Source: Phycisphaerales bacterium (GTDB taxonomy: Bacteria > Planctomycetota > Phycisphaerae > Phycisphaerales > UBA1924). Taken from it: a DNA stretch of 64,000 nt. Where the stretch lies: positions 62,001-126,000 of the forward strand of contig JADLGW010000030.1 in NCBI GenBank assembly GCA_020849105.1. The letters are read 5' to 3'. Shown one piece after another: positions 18,171-26,468 of this stretch (positions are counted from its first letter, which is position 1; each line of letters starts with the position of its first letter). The position numbers were made by a program, and so were the translations under genes. Under the pieces are notes generated by a model. That model saw only the letters and a program-made list of their open reading frames with translations. It was not told the DNA's origin and did no database searches.

Positions 18171-18176
18171 AAAGTA
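18171..18176 (-). promoter_or_regulatory. -10-like hexamer TACTTT, GNAT gene
   Basis: TACTTT on the minus strand ends seven bases before ATG 18163, the expected distance from a -10 box to a transcription start at the initiation codon. Confidence 0.42.
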
Positions 18177-18263
18177 TGCAGAGATCGAGGAGGAATCGCC
18201 GGGGCGCGGGGAAGACTCTGTCAACGATCCCCCGCCCTCCGTGTGATCGCCTCTGCGTACGCC

Positions 18264-19064
18264 CTATTCCGCCGCCTCGATCATCAGCCGCTTCATGTCC
18301 GCGACGGCCTCGCGCAGCCCGGTGAACAGGGCGCGGCTGATGATGGCGTGCCCGATGTGGAGTTCGGCGACGCCCGGAAGGGCGGCGATGCGCTGGACGT
18401 TGTGGTAGTTGATCGCGTGCCCGGCGTGGAACCGCATGCCGTGGGCCCGCGCCTCCGCACCGGCCAGCGCGACCTCCTCGAGGGCCGCGATCAGGGGCGC
18501 GCGGGTCAGGTCGCCGCCCGCGGCTGTCCACGCCGCCGCGTACGGACCCGTGTGAATCTCGCACGCCTCGAAGCCCGCCCGGGCCGCGGCCTCGACCTGC
18601 CGCAGGCTCGCGTCGATGAACGCCGAGGGCATGATGCGTGCCGACCGCAGGCGCGACACCACTTCCTTCATGCGGTGGGCCTGCCCGTCGACATTCAGGC
18701 CGCCCTCGGTGGTGACTTCCATCCGTCCTTCGGGCACGAGCGTCACCATGTGGGGGCGCAGCCGCTCCGCGACGCCCATCATCTCGTCCGTTGCCCCCAT
18801 CTCCAGGTTGAACTTCACCCGCGTCAGCCGGCGTGTCACTTCCGCGTCGCGGTCGGTGATGTGCCGCCGGTCCTCCCGGAGATGGATGGTGATGCAGTCA
18901 GCCCCGCCGCGTTCGGCCACGGCGATCGCGCGGGCCGGATCGGGCTCACCTGCATCCGGCCCCTGCCCGCGGTACCGCGCCTGGCGCAGCGTCGCCACAT
19001 GGTCGATGTTCACACCCAGGCCGATCACGCCGGAGTGTACCCCGGGTGGACGCGGCGCCGTCAT
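18264..19064 (-). CDS. pdxJ: pyridoxine 5'-phosphate synthase
   Basis: 266 residues. PdxJ closes the pyridine ring of vitamin B6 from 3-amino-2-oxopropyl phosphate and deoxyxylulose 5-phosphate. Signatures are GVNIDHVATLRQAR (18-30), the following GADCITIHLREDRRHI, VKFNLEMGATDEM, and the C-terminal GHAINYHNVQRIA and ELHIGHAIISRALF. Length is slightly above the usual 240. The start overlaps the stop of the mntR-like gene by four bases, so the two are very probably co-transcribed and translationally coupled. Confidence 0.95.
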   Translation of the reverse strand: MTAPRPPGVHSGVIGLGVNIDHVATLRQARYRGQGPDAGEPDPARAIAVAERGGADCITIHLREDRRHITDRDAEVTRRLTRVKFNLEMGATDEMMGVAERLRPHMVTLVPEGRMEVTTEGGLNVDGQAHRMKEVVSRLRSARIMPSAFIDASLRQVEAAARAGFEACEIHTGPYAAAWTAAGGDLTRAPLIAALEEVALAGAEARAHGMRFHAGHAINYHNVQRIAALPGVAELHIGHAIISRALFTGLREAVADMKRLMIEAAE

Positions 19065-19513
19065 GAACCCGGCGCCGGGCCGCCTCTCCTGGCCACGGCC
19101 CGCATCGCGCGAATGGTCGCCTCGCTCACATGGTGCTCGATGCCCTCGGCATCGATCTGCGCCTGCCGACGCGGCACGCCCAGGGCCGTCAGGAACGCCA
19201 GCACGTCCGCGTGCCGCTCGCGGGCGTGGGCCGCCAGCCGTCGCCCCTTGGGTGTGAGGGCGACCGGTCGGTAGGGCTCCGTCACCAGGAGGCCGTCGCG
19301 GACCAGGCGGGCCACGATCCGCGTGACCGTGACGTGGCTGACCCCCATCATCGCGGCCAGGTCGCGGACCCGGGCCTCGCCGCGGGCCTCGATCAGTTGA
19401 GCCACCGCCTCGACGTAGTCCTCCGCGGTCTCGTCCTTGTGCGCGGCCCGTGTCCCGCGGAAACGCTCGGAATCATCGTGCTTTCTGGTCGGTTTCGGCG
19501 TGGAGGGGGGCAT
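19061..19513 (-). CDS. mntR: MntR/DtxR-family manganese-dependent transcriptional regulator
   Basis: 150 residues. A winged helix (about 32-80, VRDLAAMMGVSHVTVTRIVA) is followed by the dimerisation domain. Candidate metal ligands are His101, Glu123, Glu126 and His127 in DAEGIEHHVS, which correspond to the binuclear manganese site of Bacillus MntR. No C-terminal SH3-like domain is present, as in MntR rather than DtxR. The family represses manganese uptake or activates efflux when metal is plentiful. It is the first gene of a unit with pdxJ; no manganese transporter is in the window. Confidence 0.88.
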   Translation of the reverse strand: MPPSTPKPTRKHDDSERFRGTRAAHKDETAEDYVEAVAQLIEARGEARVRDLAAMMGVSHVTVTRIVARLVRDGLLVTEPYRPVALTPKGRRLAAHARERHADVLAFLTALGVPRRQAQIDAEGIEHHVSEATIRAMRAVARRGGPAPGS

Positions 19514-19576
19514 CCGGGCGTGCTCGCGGGAGGAACGCAGGATATGCGCGCGGTGATATCGCCATCGATCCCTTGA

Positions 19577-20296
19577 TCACGGCGCAACCCGGGGAACCGG
19601 ATGCGCGCCGCCGTCGCGCGGGTTGGCACCGTCCCTCCCTCCGCACTCGGGGCAGGGCCCCATGCAGGCGCGGAGGTCATAGCCGCACAACGCACAACTC
19701 CCGCGCCGGCGCCGCGCAACGCGGCGTGCCGCACGGAACGCGGGCACGGGCAGGGCGAAGCAGAACGCAAAGAACAGCGAGTCAAGGGCCAGGCCTTTCC
19801 AGACGGGGTGCAGCGGGACCTCCGCACGGCGCATCCGCAGGAACGACTGCACCTTCGGCGGCACGGAGTAGACCGGCGCGAGCCATGTGGCCGCGGCGGC
19901 CGAACCGGGTGCGGACCATCCCTCGGCGGCGCTGGCGCTCAGGGCGTGGAACGGCCAGCCGGCCAGGATGACGGATTGGAATACCCCAACCCTGACCCGG
20001 CGCAGCACCCCGGCGCTCCTGTAACTGCACAGCCCGAAAGAGTCCGCCCCCCGCACCATCGTCGGACGCGGATCCACGTCGTCCGGCATGGGCGCCGGCC
20101 AATGCCCCATCGTTCGCACCAGCACCATGGGGGCCGGCTGCGGCGACCACACGGCACACGCCGCGGCCATCACCAGCGCGGCCCCGATGCCCGCGGCCAG
20201 TGCCCCGACGGCGACCACGGCCCGGCGGCCGTTGCGCGCCGCAAACCCGCGCCCGCCCAGGGGGGCGCGCACTAGACTTGCTTCCCGATCGTTCAC
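19577..20296 (-). CDS. membrane protein with C-terminal zinc ribbon
   Basis: About 239 residues if the GTG at 20296 is used; an ATG at 20329 would overlap the divergent ferredoxin gene. One membrane segment near the N-terminus (VVAVGALAAGIGAALVMAAA) and another near the C-terminus (LALDSLFFAFCFALPVPAF) flank an external part. The tail holds CALCGYDLRACMGPCPECGG, a four-cysteine zinc ribbon of a form very common at the ends of planctomycete membrane proteins. No enzymatic motif is seen and function is unknown. Confidence 0.6.
   Translation of the reverse strand: MNDREASLVRAPLGGRGFAARNGRRAVVAVGALAAGIGAALVMAAACAVWSPQPAPMVLVRTMGHWPAPMPDDVDPRPTMVRGADSFGLCSYRSAGVLRRVRVGVFQSVILAGWPFHALSASAAEGWSAPGSAAAATWLAPVYSVPPKVQSFLRMRRAEVPLHPVWKGLALDSLFFAFCFALPVPAFRAARRVARRRRGSCALCGYDLRACMGPCPECGGRDGANPRDGGAHPVPRVAP
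20273..20278 (+). promoter_or_regulatory. -10-like hexamer TAGACT, ferredoxin
   Basis: TAGACT on the plus strand lies about 50 bases before the ferredoxin ATG, giving a leader of ordinary length. It sits inside the start region of the divergent zinc-ribbon gene. Confidence 0.25.
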
Positions 20297-20327
20297 ACCC
20301 TGATCCCCCGGACCTGTCCCCCGCGCC

Positions 20328-20588
20328 ATGCCCCACATCATCGCAGAACCCTGCATCGGCACCAAGGACGTTTCCTGCGTGGATGTCTGCCCGGTGGACT
20401 GCATCCACCCGACCAAGGCCGAGAAGGAGTTCGAGACGGCCTCGCAACTCTACATCGACCCCGATACCTGCATCGACTGCGGGCTGTGCGTGGACGAGTG
20501 CCCGGTCAAGGCGATCTACCCGCAGGAGGACCTGCCCGCGGAGTGGAACAAGTACATCCAGCTCAACCTGGAGTACTACAAGAAGTAG
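20328..20588 (+). CDS. ferredoxin with two iron-sulfur clusters
   Basis: 86 residues. Eight cysteines lie at positions 9, 17, 21, 25, 48, 51, 54 and 58. The first set (C-x7-C-x3-C-P-x2-C) and the CIDCGLCVDECP set match the 3Fe-4S/4Fe-4S or 2x(4Fe-4S) ferredoxins of the FdxA type, small soluble electron carriers. A short C-terminal extension ends YYKK. The gene is divergent from the zinc-ribbon gene and is followed after 32 bases by a lipoprotein gene. Partner reductase or acceptor is not visible. Confidence 0.93.
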   Translation: MPHIIAEPCIGTKDVSCVDVCPVDCIHPTKAEKEFETASQLYIDPDTCIDCGLCVDECPVKAIYPQEDLPAEWNKYIQLNLEYYKK

Positions 20589-20620
20589 GTACTGGGCGAA
20601 AGGTCACGGGCGCGCACCAC

Positions 20621-21217
20621 ATGAAGTGGATACCGGTCATCCTGGCGCTGGCGCTCGGCGGGTGCGCATCCGCCCGGAGGGGTGATGCGATCACGCCGAT
20701 CGCGGCCGGGCAGTATGAGGCGGCGTTCCAGGCCGCGAAGGATGTGCTCGCCGGGTACCACTATGACCTGCAACGCGTGGACGCCCGCGCGGGCATCATC
20801 TCGACCGCGCCCCGCCCCTCCCCGGGCCTGGCCGCACCATGGGACAACGACCAGTCCACCATCGCCGGCGAGTGGGAGGACCTGCTCAACCAGCAGATGC
20901 GCCGCGTCCGCGTGACATTCGAGCCCGCGGACGCCCCGGAGGGCGGGGTGCCCGGCCCGGACCTGCGCCTGCTGCCCGGCCCGCTCACGGCGCGGTTCGA
21001 GGTCTTCATCGACCGCCGTCACCGGCCGGGCTGGCGCGTCGAGACCAGTTCGATCCGGCTCAGTTCGTTCACGCGCGACCCGGACCTGTCCGACCGCCAG
21101 ATGTGGCCGCGGTACGACACACCATTCACGCAGGACCGGCGCCTGGCGGACCGCCTGGGGCGGGCGCTGAAGGAGCGTCTGGCGTCGGCTCCCGCGGGCG
21201 ACGGGTCTGGGGGATAA
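20621..21217 (+). CDS. putative lipoprotein of unknown function
   Basis: 198 residues. The N-terminus MKWIPVILALALGGCASA is a lipoprotein signal with lipobox LGGC, cysteine at 15. The remainder (AAFQAAKDVLAGYHYDLQRVDARAGIIST...) resembles small envelope proteins in which a residue pattern of strand-helix-strand precedes RFEVFIDRRHRPGWRVETSSI; no named family is recognised. It begins 32 bases after the ferredoxin gene. Its last 92 bases overlap the convergent LuxR-type gene. Confidence 0.75.
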   Translation: MKWIPVILALALGGCASARRGDAITPIAAGQYEAAFQAAKDVLAGYHYDLQRVDARAGIISTAPRPSPGLAAPWDNDQSTIAGEWEDLLNQQMRRVRVTFEPADAPEGGVPGPDLRLLPGPLTARFEVFIDRRHRPGWRVETSSIRLSSFTRDPDLSDRQMWPRYDTPFTQDRRLADRLGRALKERLASAPAGDGSGG

Positions 21218-21923
21218 GCGGCTCCGGCAGTTCCGGGCATCCCAGCGCCCGCGCGATGAGCGCCCCCCGCGTCGACGCACGGAGTTTCTTGTGCAGCGTC
21301 TTCACACGGTCGTGGACCGTGTGCGGGCTGCGCCCCAGGGCCCCAGCGATCTCCCGCACCGAGAGCCCCCGCACCAGGCGCGACAAGACCTGCTGCTCCC
21401 GCTCGGTCAGCCAGGCGGGCGGGTCAGGACCGCCCAGGGCCTGCCGCGCCCGCCCGATGAGCGCCGGCGCCACCGCGATCAGCATGTTGCGCACAAGGCA
21501 GCGATCGTTCGCGACCCCGGGGCCGGCCGCCAGGGCCGCCGTCAGCACACGTCCGGTCCCGTCCGGGCTGAGCGCGGCGCTCACAAGAACCGGATCGAAC
21601 CAGTCCTGGCCCGCGTCGCACGCGGCGGCCATCGCGGCTTCCGAACCCGGACCCAGCAGGGCGACGGGTGGGACGGCTTCGCACCGCCGGCGAATCTCCG
21701 CGATGGCCCCGTCCTCGGGCACTCCGGCGGCGCCGACCGCTTCCGTCACGACGCCGTGCAGGGCGTACCCGGTGACCAGCACCACCGCACGGCTGGGGGT
21801 CGCCAGCGCGCACAGGCACCGGGCCGCACGGTCACACCAATCCATCGTCGGCACCGCCGGCAGATCGCACAGCGCCTGCACAACCGTCGCGGTCCCAGCG
21901 AGGGCTCCCTGCGTGTGCTGCAT
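21126..21923 (-). CDS. LuxR-family transcriptional regulator
   Basis: About 265 residues from ATG 21923, chosen because the open frame upstream to 22205 has no domain and a GAGGAA-like site precedes this ATG. Residues 172-228 are a LuxR/FixJ helix-turn-helix: LTEREQQVLSRLVRGLSVRE and SPHTVHDRVKTLHKKL. The N-terminal 165 residues look like an input domain but have no receiver aspartate pattern or recognised ligand fold. A Pro/Ala/Gly-rich tail overlaps the convergent lipoprotein gene. The 272-base gap upstream (to 22195) holds no gene; I see no clear operator in it. Confidence 0.8.
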   Translation of the reverse strand: MQHTQGALAGTATVVQALCDLPAVPTMDWCDRAARCLCALATPSRAVVLVTGYALHGVVTEAVGAAGVPEDGAIAEIRRRCEAVPPVALLGPGSEAAMAAACDAGQDWFDPVLVSAALSPDGTGRVLTAALAAGPGVANDRCLVRNMLIAVAPALIGRARQALGGPDPPAWLTEREQQVLSRLVRGLSVREIAGALGRSPHTVHDRVKTLHKKLRASTRGALIARALGCPELPEPLIPQTRRPREPTPDAPSAPAPGGPPGAGPA

Positions 21924-22195
21924 CGCTTGGCGTTCCTCGGGGCGTGCCCTCTCCCTGGCGGGACCACGCGAATCGGGCCCGCGGAGGCGATACCATCGCC
22001 ACTCCAGGGCCCCCGTGCGGAGCGGGCCGGAAAAGTCCGGCTGGAATAGGGAAATCACCACCCCCGGGGGCAACAGATGTGTGTGCATTCCGCGCCAAAA
22101 CCCACAGATATTGCCGCCCGGATACGCCCCATGTCGGTCCCACCTTGTTCGCCCGGACGGCCCCGGGGCTACGGTTCCGACCCGTGTGAGCACCA

Positions 22196-23722
22196 GTGAG
22201 CGCACCTGAGAACATCGTCATTCTCGGCGCCGGCCCGACCGGCCTCGGTGCCGCCTACCGACTGACGGAACTCGGCCACACCAACTTCCGGGTGATCGAC
22301 CGGAACCCGTATATCGGGGGCCTGGCCGCATCGTTCCGCGACCCGCAGGGCTTCACCTGGGACATCGGCGGCCATGTGATGTTCAGCCACTACGACTACT
22401 ACGACCGCGTCTTCGACCGCCTGATGGGTGATGAGTACACGCTCAACAACCGCGAGTCCTGGGTCCGCATCTGCGGGCGATGGATCCCCTATCCCTTCCA
22501 GAACAACATCCGCTACCTCCCGAGGCAGGAGGCGTACGAGTGCCTCTCAGGGCTGGTGAAGGCCCAGTCCGGGCTCGGGCGCACCCCGTCCCCCGCGGCA
22601 GCGACGAACTTCGCCGAGTTCAACGACGCGGTGTTCGGCGACGGGATCTGCCGCCTGTTCATGCGGCCGTACAACTTCAAGGTCTGGGCCCACCCGCCGG
22701 AGATGATGTCCAAGACCTGGGTGGGCGAGCGTGTCGCCGTCATCGACGTGGACCGCGCCCTCCGCAACGTCATCCTCGAGCAGGACGACTTCGGCTGGGG
22801 CCCCAACAACCGCTTCAAGTTCCCGCTCCGCGGCGGGACCGGCGAGTTCTACCGCCGCTTCGGCCCCGTGCTCGGCGATCGTGTCACCCTCGGCCGCACG
22901 GCCATTGCCATCGATCACGAGGCGCGGGTCGTGGCCCTTGATGACGGCTCCGAGGGCCGCTACGACCATCTGCTCAGCGCCATTCCGCTGGACATCCTGG
23001 TCCGCGACGTCCTGCGGGGGCCGGTGCCTTCCCATGTGCGCGGCGCCGCGGCGTCGCTGGTTCACTCCGGCGGGCACATGGTCGGCATCGGCATCCGTCG
23101 CCCGTGCCCGAGCACCAGGTGCTGGATGTACTTCCCGGAGGACAACTGCCCGTTCTACCGCGTGACGTACCTGAGCAACTATTCACCCCACATGACGCCG
23201 GACAGAGACCGGTACTACTCGCTGCTCTGCGAGACGAGCACCAGCGGCCTGAAGCCCGTGGACGGCTCCCGCATCGTGGAGGACACGGTCCGCGGCCTCA
23301 TCGCGTCCGGCCTCATCACGCGGGAGGAGACCGCCGACATCGTCAGCGTGTGGCACCATTCGGTGGACTACTCCTACCCCGTGCCCTCCGTCGGGCGCGA
23401 CGCCGCGCTCTCGGAGATCATCCCGTGGCTCGAGTCCCGAGGCATCCACAGCCGCGGACGCTTCGGCATGTGGAAGTACGAGGTCGCGAACACCGACCAC
23501 ACGCTGATGCAGGGCGTGGAACTGGTGAACCGTCTGCTGCTCGGCGAGCCGGAGACGACGATCGGCGTCACCTACGAGATCGCCGTCGACGGGCGGGGGG
23601 AGGCGGTCCACCACCGCGCCCCGGTCGCGGGCTCGGGCGAGAAGCGCCCCAGGCCCGAGGTGGTCGTCATTCCCCAGGCCGCGCCGACGCCCGTGTCGTC
23701 ACCCCGCACTCCGCACGCCTGA
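22196..23722 (+). CDS. FAD-dependent oxidoreductase, UDP-galactopyranose mutase-like
   Basis: 508 residues, GTG start. The dinucleotide-binding motif VILGAGPTGLGAAYRLTELG is at 8-27, followed by an acidic ribose-binding residue in FRVIDRNPYIGGLAASF. GFTWDIGGHVMFSHYDYYD and RWIPYPFQNN are the flavin-site segments seen in UDP-galactopyranose mutase-like and protoporphyrinogen-oxidase-like flavoproteins of polysaccharide loci. It probably works in the cytoplasm on an activated sugar, but the isomerase activity is inferred. The C-terminal 40 residues are low complexity. It is divergent from the LuxR-type regulator. Confidence 0.78.
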   Translation: MSAPENIVILGAGPTGLGAAYRLTELGHTNFRVIDRNPYIGGLAASFRDPQGFTWDIGGHVMFSHYDYYDRVFDRLMGDEYTLNNRESWVRICGRWIPYPFQNNIRYLPRQEAYECLSGLVKAQSGLGRTPSPAAATNFAEFNDAVFGDGICRLFMRPYNFKVWAHPPEMMSKTWVGERVAVIDVDRALRNVILEQDDFGWGPNNRFKFPLRGGTGEFYRRFGPVLGDRVTLGRTAIAIDHEARVVALDDGSEGRYDHLLSAIPLDILVRDVLRGPVPSHVRGAAASLVHSGGHMVGIGIRRPCPSTRCWMYFPEDNCPFYRVTYLSNYSPHMTPDRDRYYSLLCETSTSGLKPVDGSRIVEDTVRGLIASGLITREETADIVSVWHHSVDYSYPVPSVGRDAALSEIIPWLESRGIHSRGRFGMWKYEVANTDHTLMQGVELVNRLLLGEPETTIGVTYEIAVDGRGEAVHHRAPVAGSGEKRPRPEVVVIPQAAPTPVSSPRTPHA

Positions 23723-23757
23723 GGCGCCCGCGCTCCCGGCTCTCCCATCTCTCCGGC

Positions 23758-23800
23758 TCTTCGTCTCTCCGTCTCTTCGTCTCTTCGTCTCTTCGTCTTA
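23758..23800. repeat. short tandem repeat, unit gtctcttc
   Basis: About four copies of an eight-base unit (gtctcttc, with one variant gtctctcc) fill the space between the flavoprotein gene and the convergent beta-helix gene, touching the latter's stop. A slippage-prone microsatellite; no coding role seen. Confidence 0.75.
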
Positions 23801-25132
23801 CGGGCACCCCAGGGCAAACTTCGTCTGGAAGCAGCCGAAGTCGGCGAGGTTGCGGGCGCCGTCCTGGTTGCAGTCGGCGTAGGGGTCGCCGAGGGCGAAC
23901 ATTGTGGTGAAACACCCGAAGTCGGAAAGGTTGAGCACGCCGTCGCCGTTGCAGTCCGGGTAGCAGGTCGCGGGCTGGAACTCGTACGCGCCGATATCGA
24001 CGACCGGCGGCGGGCCAACGCCGGTATCGGGGGTGGCGGGGTCGTCGAGGCGCCGGGGCGCGCCGGCCAGGTCCAGGGGCACGGGCGCGGCCGTGCTGTT
24101 GCCCGCGTCGATACACGCGGAGCCCGCGCCGATGCGGAGGTCGCCGGCGCCGGGGCTGATGAAGCCGGGATCCGCGCTGATGTTGCCGGCTCCGGCGTAC
24201 CCGCCCATCACGCCGCTGTAGGTCACGAGGGCCGGGCCACCGGCCAGTTCGTCGGGGGCATCGCCCCACAGGATGCAGTTGGTCACGGTCAGCACCGAAG
24301 CCTGCGACCAGACGGCCCCGCCGCCGGTGCCGGCGAAGTTCGCGGAGAAGGTGCAGTTGACGATCTTCGCCGTGCCGCCGGAGCAGGCGATGGCGGCGCC
24401 GGCGAGCCCCGAGTTGCCGAAGAACAGCGAGTTGGTGACGGTCAGGTTGCCGGCGCTGACGATCGCCCCGCCGTAGGGCGAGAAGCCCGTGGCCTGGTTG
24501 CCGCGGAACGCGCAGCGGTCGATGGTGATGGAACTCGTTGCGTCGCAGCCGGCAGCACCGCCGCCGAACAGGTCCGTGCGGTGGTCGCGGATCGTGCAGC
24601 CGATCAGTTTCGGGTGGCTGCCGCCGACGGCGTAGACGGCGCCGCCGACGCCGGCAAGGCCGTCCGCGAAGGTGCAGTCCCGGATCACGGGGCTGCTGCC
24701 GCTCACGCAGCCAACACCGGAACCGTGGTAGGACGCCCGGCCCTGCTCGAAGTTGCAGCCGCGGATCGTCGGGCTCGCGTTCTGGCACTTGATCGCGCCG
24801 CCCTCGCTGCCGTTGCCGCGCCGCAGGGTCAACCCCTGGAGGATGGAGCCCGCCCCCTCGCCGGTGCTGAAGGTGACGATGGTCGCGGCGTGGCCGGCGT
24901 CGATGATGCACGCGGCGGGGCCGTTCTCCGATCGGACGGTGATGGCCTTGCCGCCGAAGGACAGGCTGATGTTGCCGGAGCCCGTGTACACGCCGTCGGC
25001 GATGAGGACGGTGCTGCCGGGGGTGGCCGCGGCGAGAGCGGCCTTGATGGTCGGGTACTGGGATGGGACGTGCAGCGTCTGGCCGGCGGCCGCGACCGTC
25101 AGGGCCAGGACCGCTGCGATCACCTTGAACAT
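23798..25132 (-). CDS. secreted parallel beta-helix protein with dockerin-like C-terminus
   Basis: 444 residues from ATG 25132, which has a GGGAG ribosome binding site. A signal peptide (MFKVIAAVLALTVAAAGQ) precedes TLHVPSQYPTIKAALAAATP, the usual opening of polymorphic-outer-membrane/pectinase-like beta-helix proteins. Repeats of the kind GCTIRD, DRCAFRGN and NSLFFGNSG then run to about residue 350, with an LDLAGAPRRLDD-VDIGAYEF segment closing the helix. The last 53 residues form two calcium-loop repeats, CNGDGVLNLSDFGCF and CNQDGARNLADFGCF. Ligand or substrate is unknown; no catalytic set is evident. Confidence 0.85.
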   Translation of the reverse strand: MFKVIAAVLALTVAAAGQTLHVPSQYPTIKAALAAATPGSTVLIADGVYTGSGNISLSFGGKAITVRSENGPAACIIDAGHAATIVTFSTGEGAGSILQGLTLRRGNGSEGGAIKCQNASPTIRGCNFEQGRASYHGSGVGCVSGSSPVIRDCTFADGLAGVGGAVYAVGGSHPKLIGCTIRDHRTDLFGGGAAGCDATSSITIDRCAFRGNQATGFSPYGGAIVSAGNLTVTNSLFFGNSGLAGAAIACSGGTAKIVNCTFSANFAGTGGGAVWSQASVLTVTNCILWGDAPDELAGGPALVTYSGVMGGYAGAGNISADPGFISPGAGDLRIGAGSACIDAGNSTAAPVPLDLAGAPRRLDDPATPDTGVGPPPVVDIGAYEFQPATCYPDCNGDGVLNLSDFGCFTTMFALGDPYADCNQDGARNLADFGCFQTKFALGCP

Positions 25133-25212
25133 GGTCCGTCTCCCGTGGGGCGTCTCCAGCCTACCCGGGACGCCCCGGACCCCCAAGCGAATTGCGCTTT
25201 CGCGGGGCCCGC

Positions 25213-25218
25213 TACGCT
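25213..25218 (+). promoter_or_regulatory. -10-like hexamer TACGCT, PIG-L gene
   Basis: TACGCT ends six bases before ATG 25225, consistent with a leaderless transcript. Confidence 0.42.
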
Positions 25219-25224
25219 TGGGTC

Positions 25225-25944
25225 ATGGCGAGCATTCTCGTGGTGGGGCCGCACCCGGATGACCAGGAACTGGGGATGGGGGGCACGGTCGCGCTCCTGG
25301 CGGCGCAGGGGCACCGCGTGCTGCTGCTGGACATCACCGACGGCGAGCCGACACCTCACGGGGATCCGGCGACGCGAGCGAAGGAGGCCGCCGCGGCGGC
25401 CGGGGTGCTGTCAGCCCCCGGCAACCCGGTGCGCCGCGTGCAACTGGGGCTGCGGAACCGGTATGTCGAGCACACGGTGGAGGCGCGGCACCGGGTGGCG
25501 GGGGTGATCCGGGCGTGTCAGGCGCAGGTGGTGTTTGCGCCGTACTTCGAGGATGCGCACCCGGACCACCTGGCGGTGACACGGATCGCGGAGGATGCGC
25601 GGTTCGACTCCAAACTCACGAGCGTCGAGATGCCGGTGCCGGACGGTATGACGCTCGGCCCGCCGATCTACCCCCGCTGGTTCTTCTACTACTTCGCGAC
25701 GCACCTGCGGATCGTGCCCGCCCCGAGTTTTCTGATCGACATCAGCGCCCACGCCGCCCAGAAGGCCGCGGCCATCGCCGCGTACCGCTCGCAGTTCGGG
25801 GTCAACGTCGCCAACCGCGGCGTGCCCGAATGGGTCAAGAACGCCGATGCCTATCTCGGCTCCCGCATGAACGCCGCTGCGGCCGAGGCGTTCTTCACCC
25901 GTGAGCCGATCGGGCTCACGGGGCTCCACTCACTGCCGATGTGA
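25225..25944 (+). CDS. PIG-L family de-N-acetylase
   Basis: 239 residues. The zinc site motif VVGPHPDDQELGMGG (HPDD at 10-13) and the later EDAHPDHLAVTR are diagnostic of the PIG-L/LmbE fold. Members remove the acetyl group from N-acetylglucosaminyl conjugates, including BshB of bacillithiol synthesis. No bshA or bshC is in the window, so the substrate is open. The frame is open upstream by 11 codons, but MASILVVGPHPDD is the family start and a TACGCT box ends six bases before it. Confidence 0.9.
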   Translation: MASILVVGPHPDDQELGMGGTVALLAAQGHRVLLLDITDGEPTPHGDPATRAKEAAAAAGVLSAPGNPVRRVQLGLRNRYVEHTVEARHRVAGVIRACQAQVVFAPYFEDAHPDHLAVTRIAEDARFDSKLTSVEMPVPDGMTLGPPIYPRWFFYYFATHLRIVPAPSFLIDISAHAAQKAAAIAAYRSQFGVNVANRGVPEWVKNADAYLGSRMNAAAAEAFFTREPIGLTGLHSLPM

Positions 25945-26044
25945 CGGGCCCGATGCCCGGGGCGAGGGCCCAGGGCCCGGAGCCCGGGCGAAAATCGCCA
26001 CGGCCGGACGCCTGTGCCGCTCACCAGTCTCAGCAACCGGTCGC

Positions 26045-26425
26045 TCACGCCCGGGGCCCTGATCGACACTCGTCCAGGAACTCCACCGCCCGGCGCAGGT
26101 GCGGGATGACGATGGACCCGCCGACGATGAGGGCGACGTCGAAGGACTCCCAGAGTTCCTCGTCGGTGGCGCCGGCCTTCACGCACTGGTCGACGTGGTA
26201 CGCGATGCAGTCGTCGCAGCGCAGGACCATGGACGCGACGAGGCCCAGGAGTTCCTTGGTCTTCGCCTGGAGCGCGCCGTCCCCGTAGGCCTGGGCGTCG
26301 AGAGAGAAGAAGCGCTTGGTGACGAGCGTGCCGCCGGGGCGGCCGCCGCGCTGGGAGTCGTCGCCGAGGATGCGGCAGTTCATCCTGGAGCGGTAGGCCT
26401 GGAACTGGTCGTAGCGACCGGGCAT
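26045..26425 (-). CDS. AhpD/carboxymuconolactone decarboxylase-like protein
   Basis: 126 residues with a GGAG ribosome binding site upstream of the ATG. The core KTKELLGLVASMVLRCDDCI has the redox CxxC (70-73) followed by IAYHVDQCVKAGATDEELWE, the typical AhpD arrangement with a histidine four residues after the second cysteine. Such proteins act as small peroxidase-linked disulfide reductants. The preceding 100-base gap contains a GC-rich palindromic stretch (cccagggcccggagcccggg). Confidence 0.88.
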   Translation of the reverse strand: MPGRYDQFQAYRSRMNCRILGDDSQRGGRPGGTLVTKRFFSLDAQAYGDGALQAKTKELLGLVASMVLRCDDCIAYHVDQCVKAGATDEELWESFDVALIVGGSIVIPHLRRAVEFLDECRSGPRA

Positions 26426-26468
26426 TGGCGATCTCCGTCGTGGCCCGCCGCGGCCACGCCAGCCCCCG

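Noticed and set aside
21924-22195. Possible riboswitch upstream of the flavoprotein gene
   Set aside because: Some hairpin potential is present but no known aptamer core could be recognised by eye.
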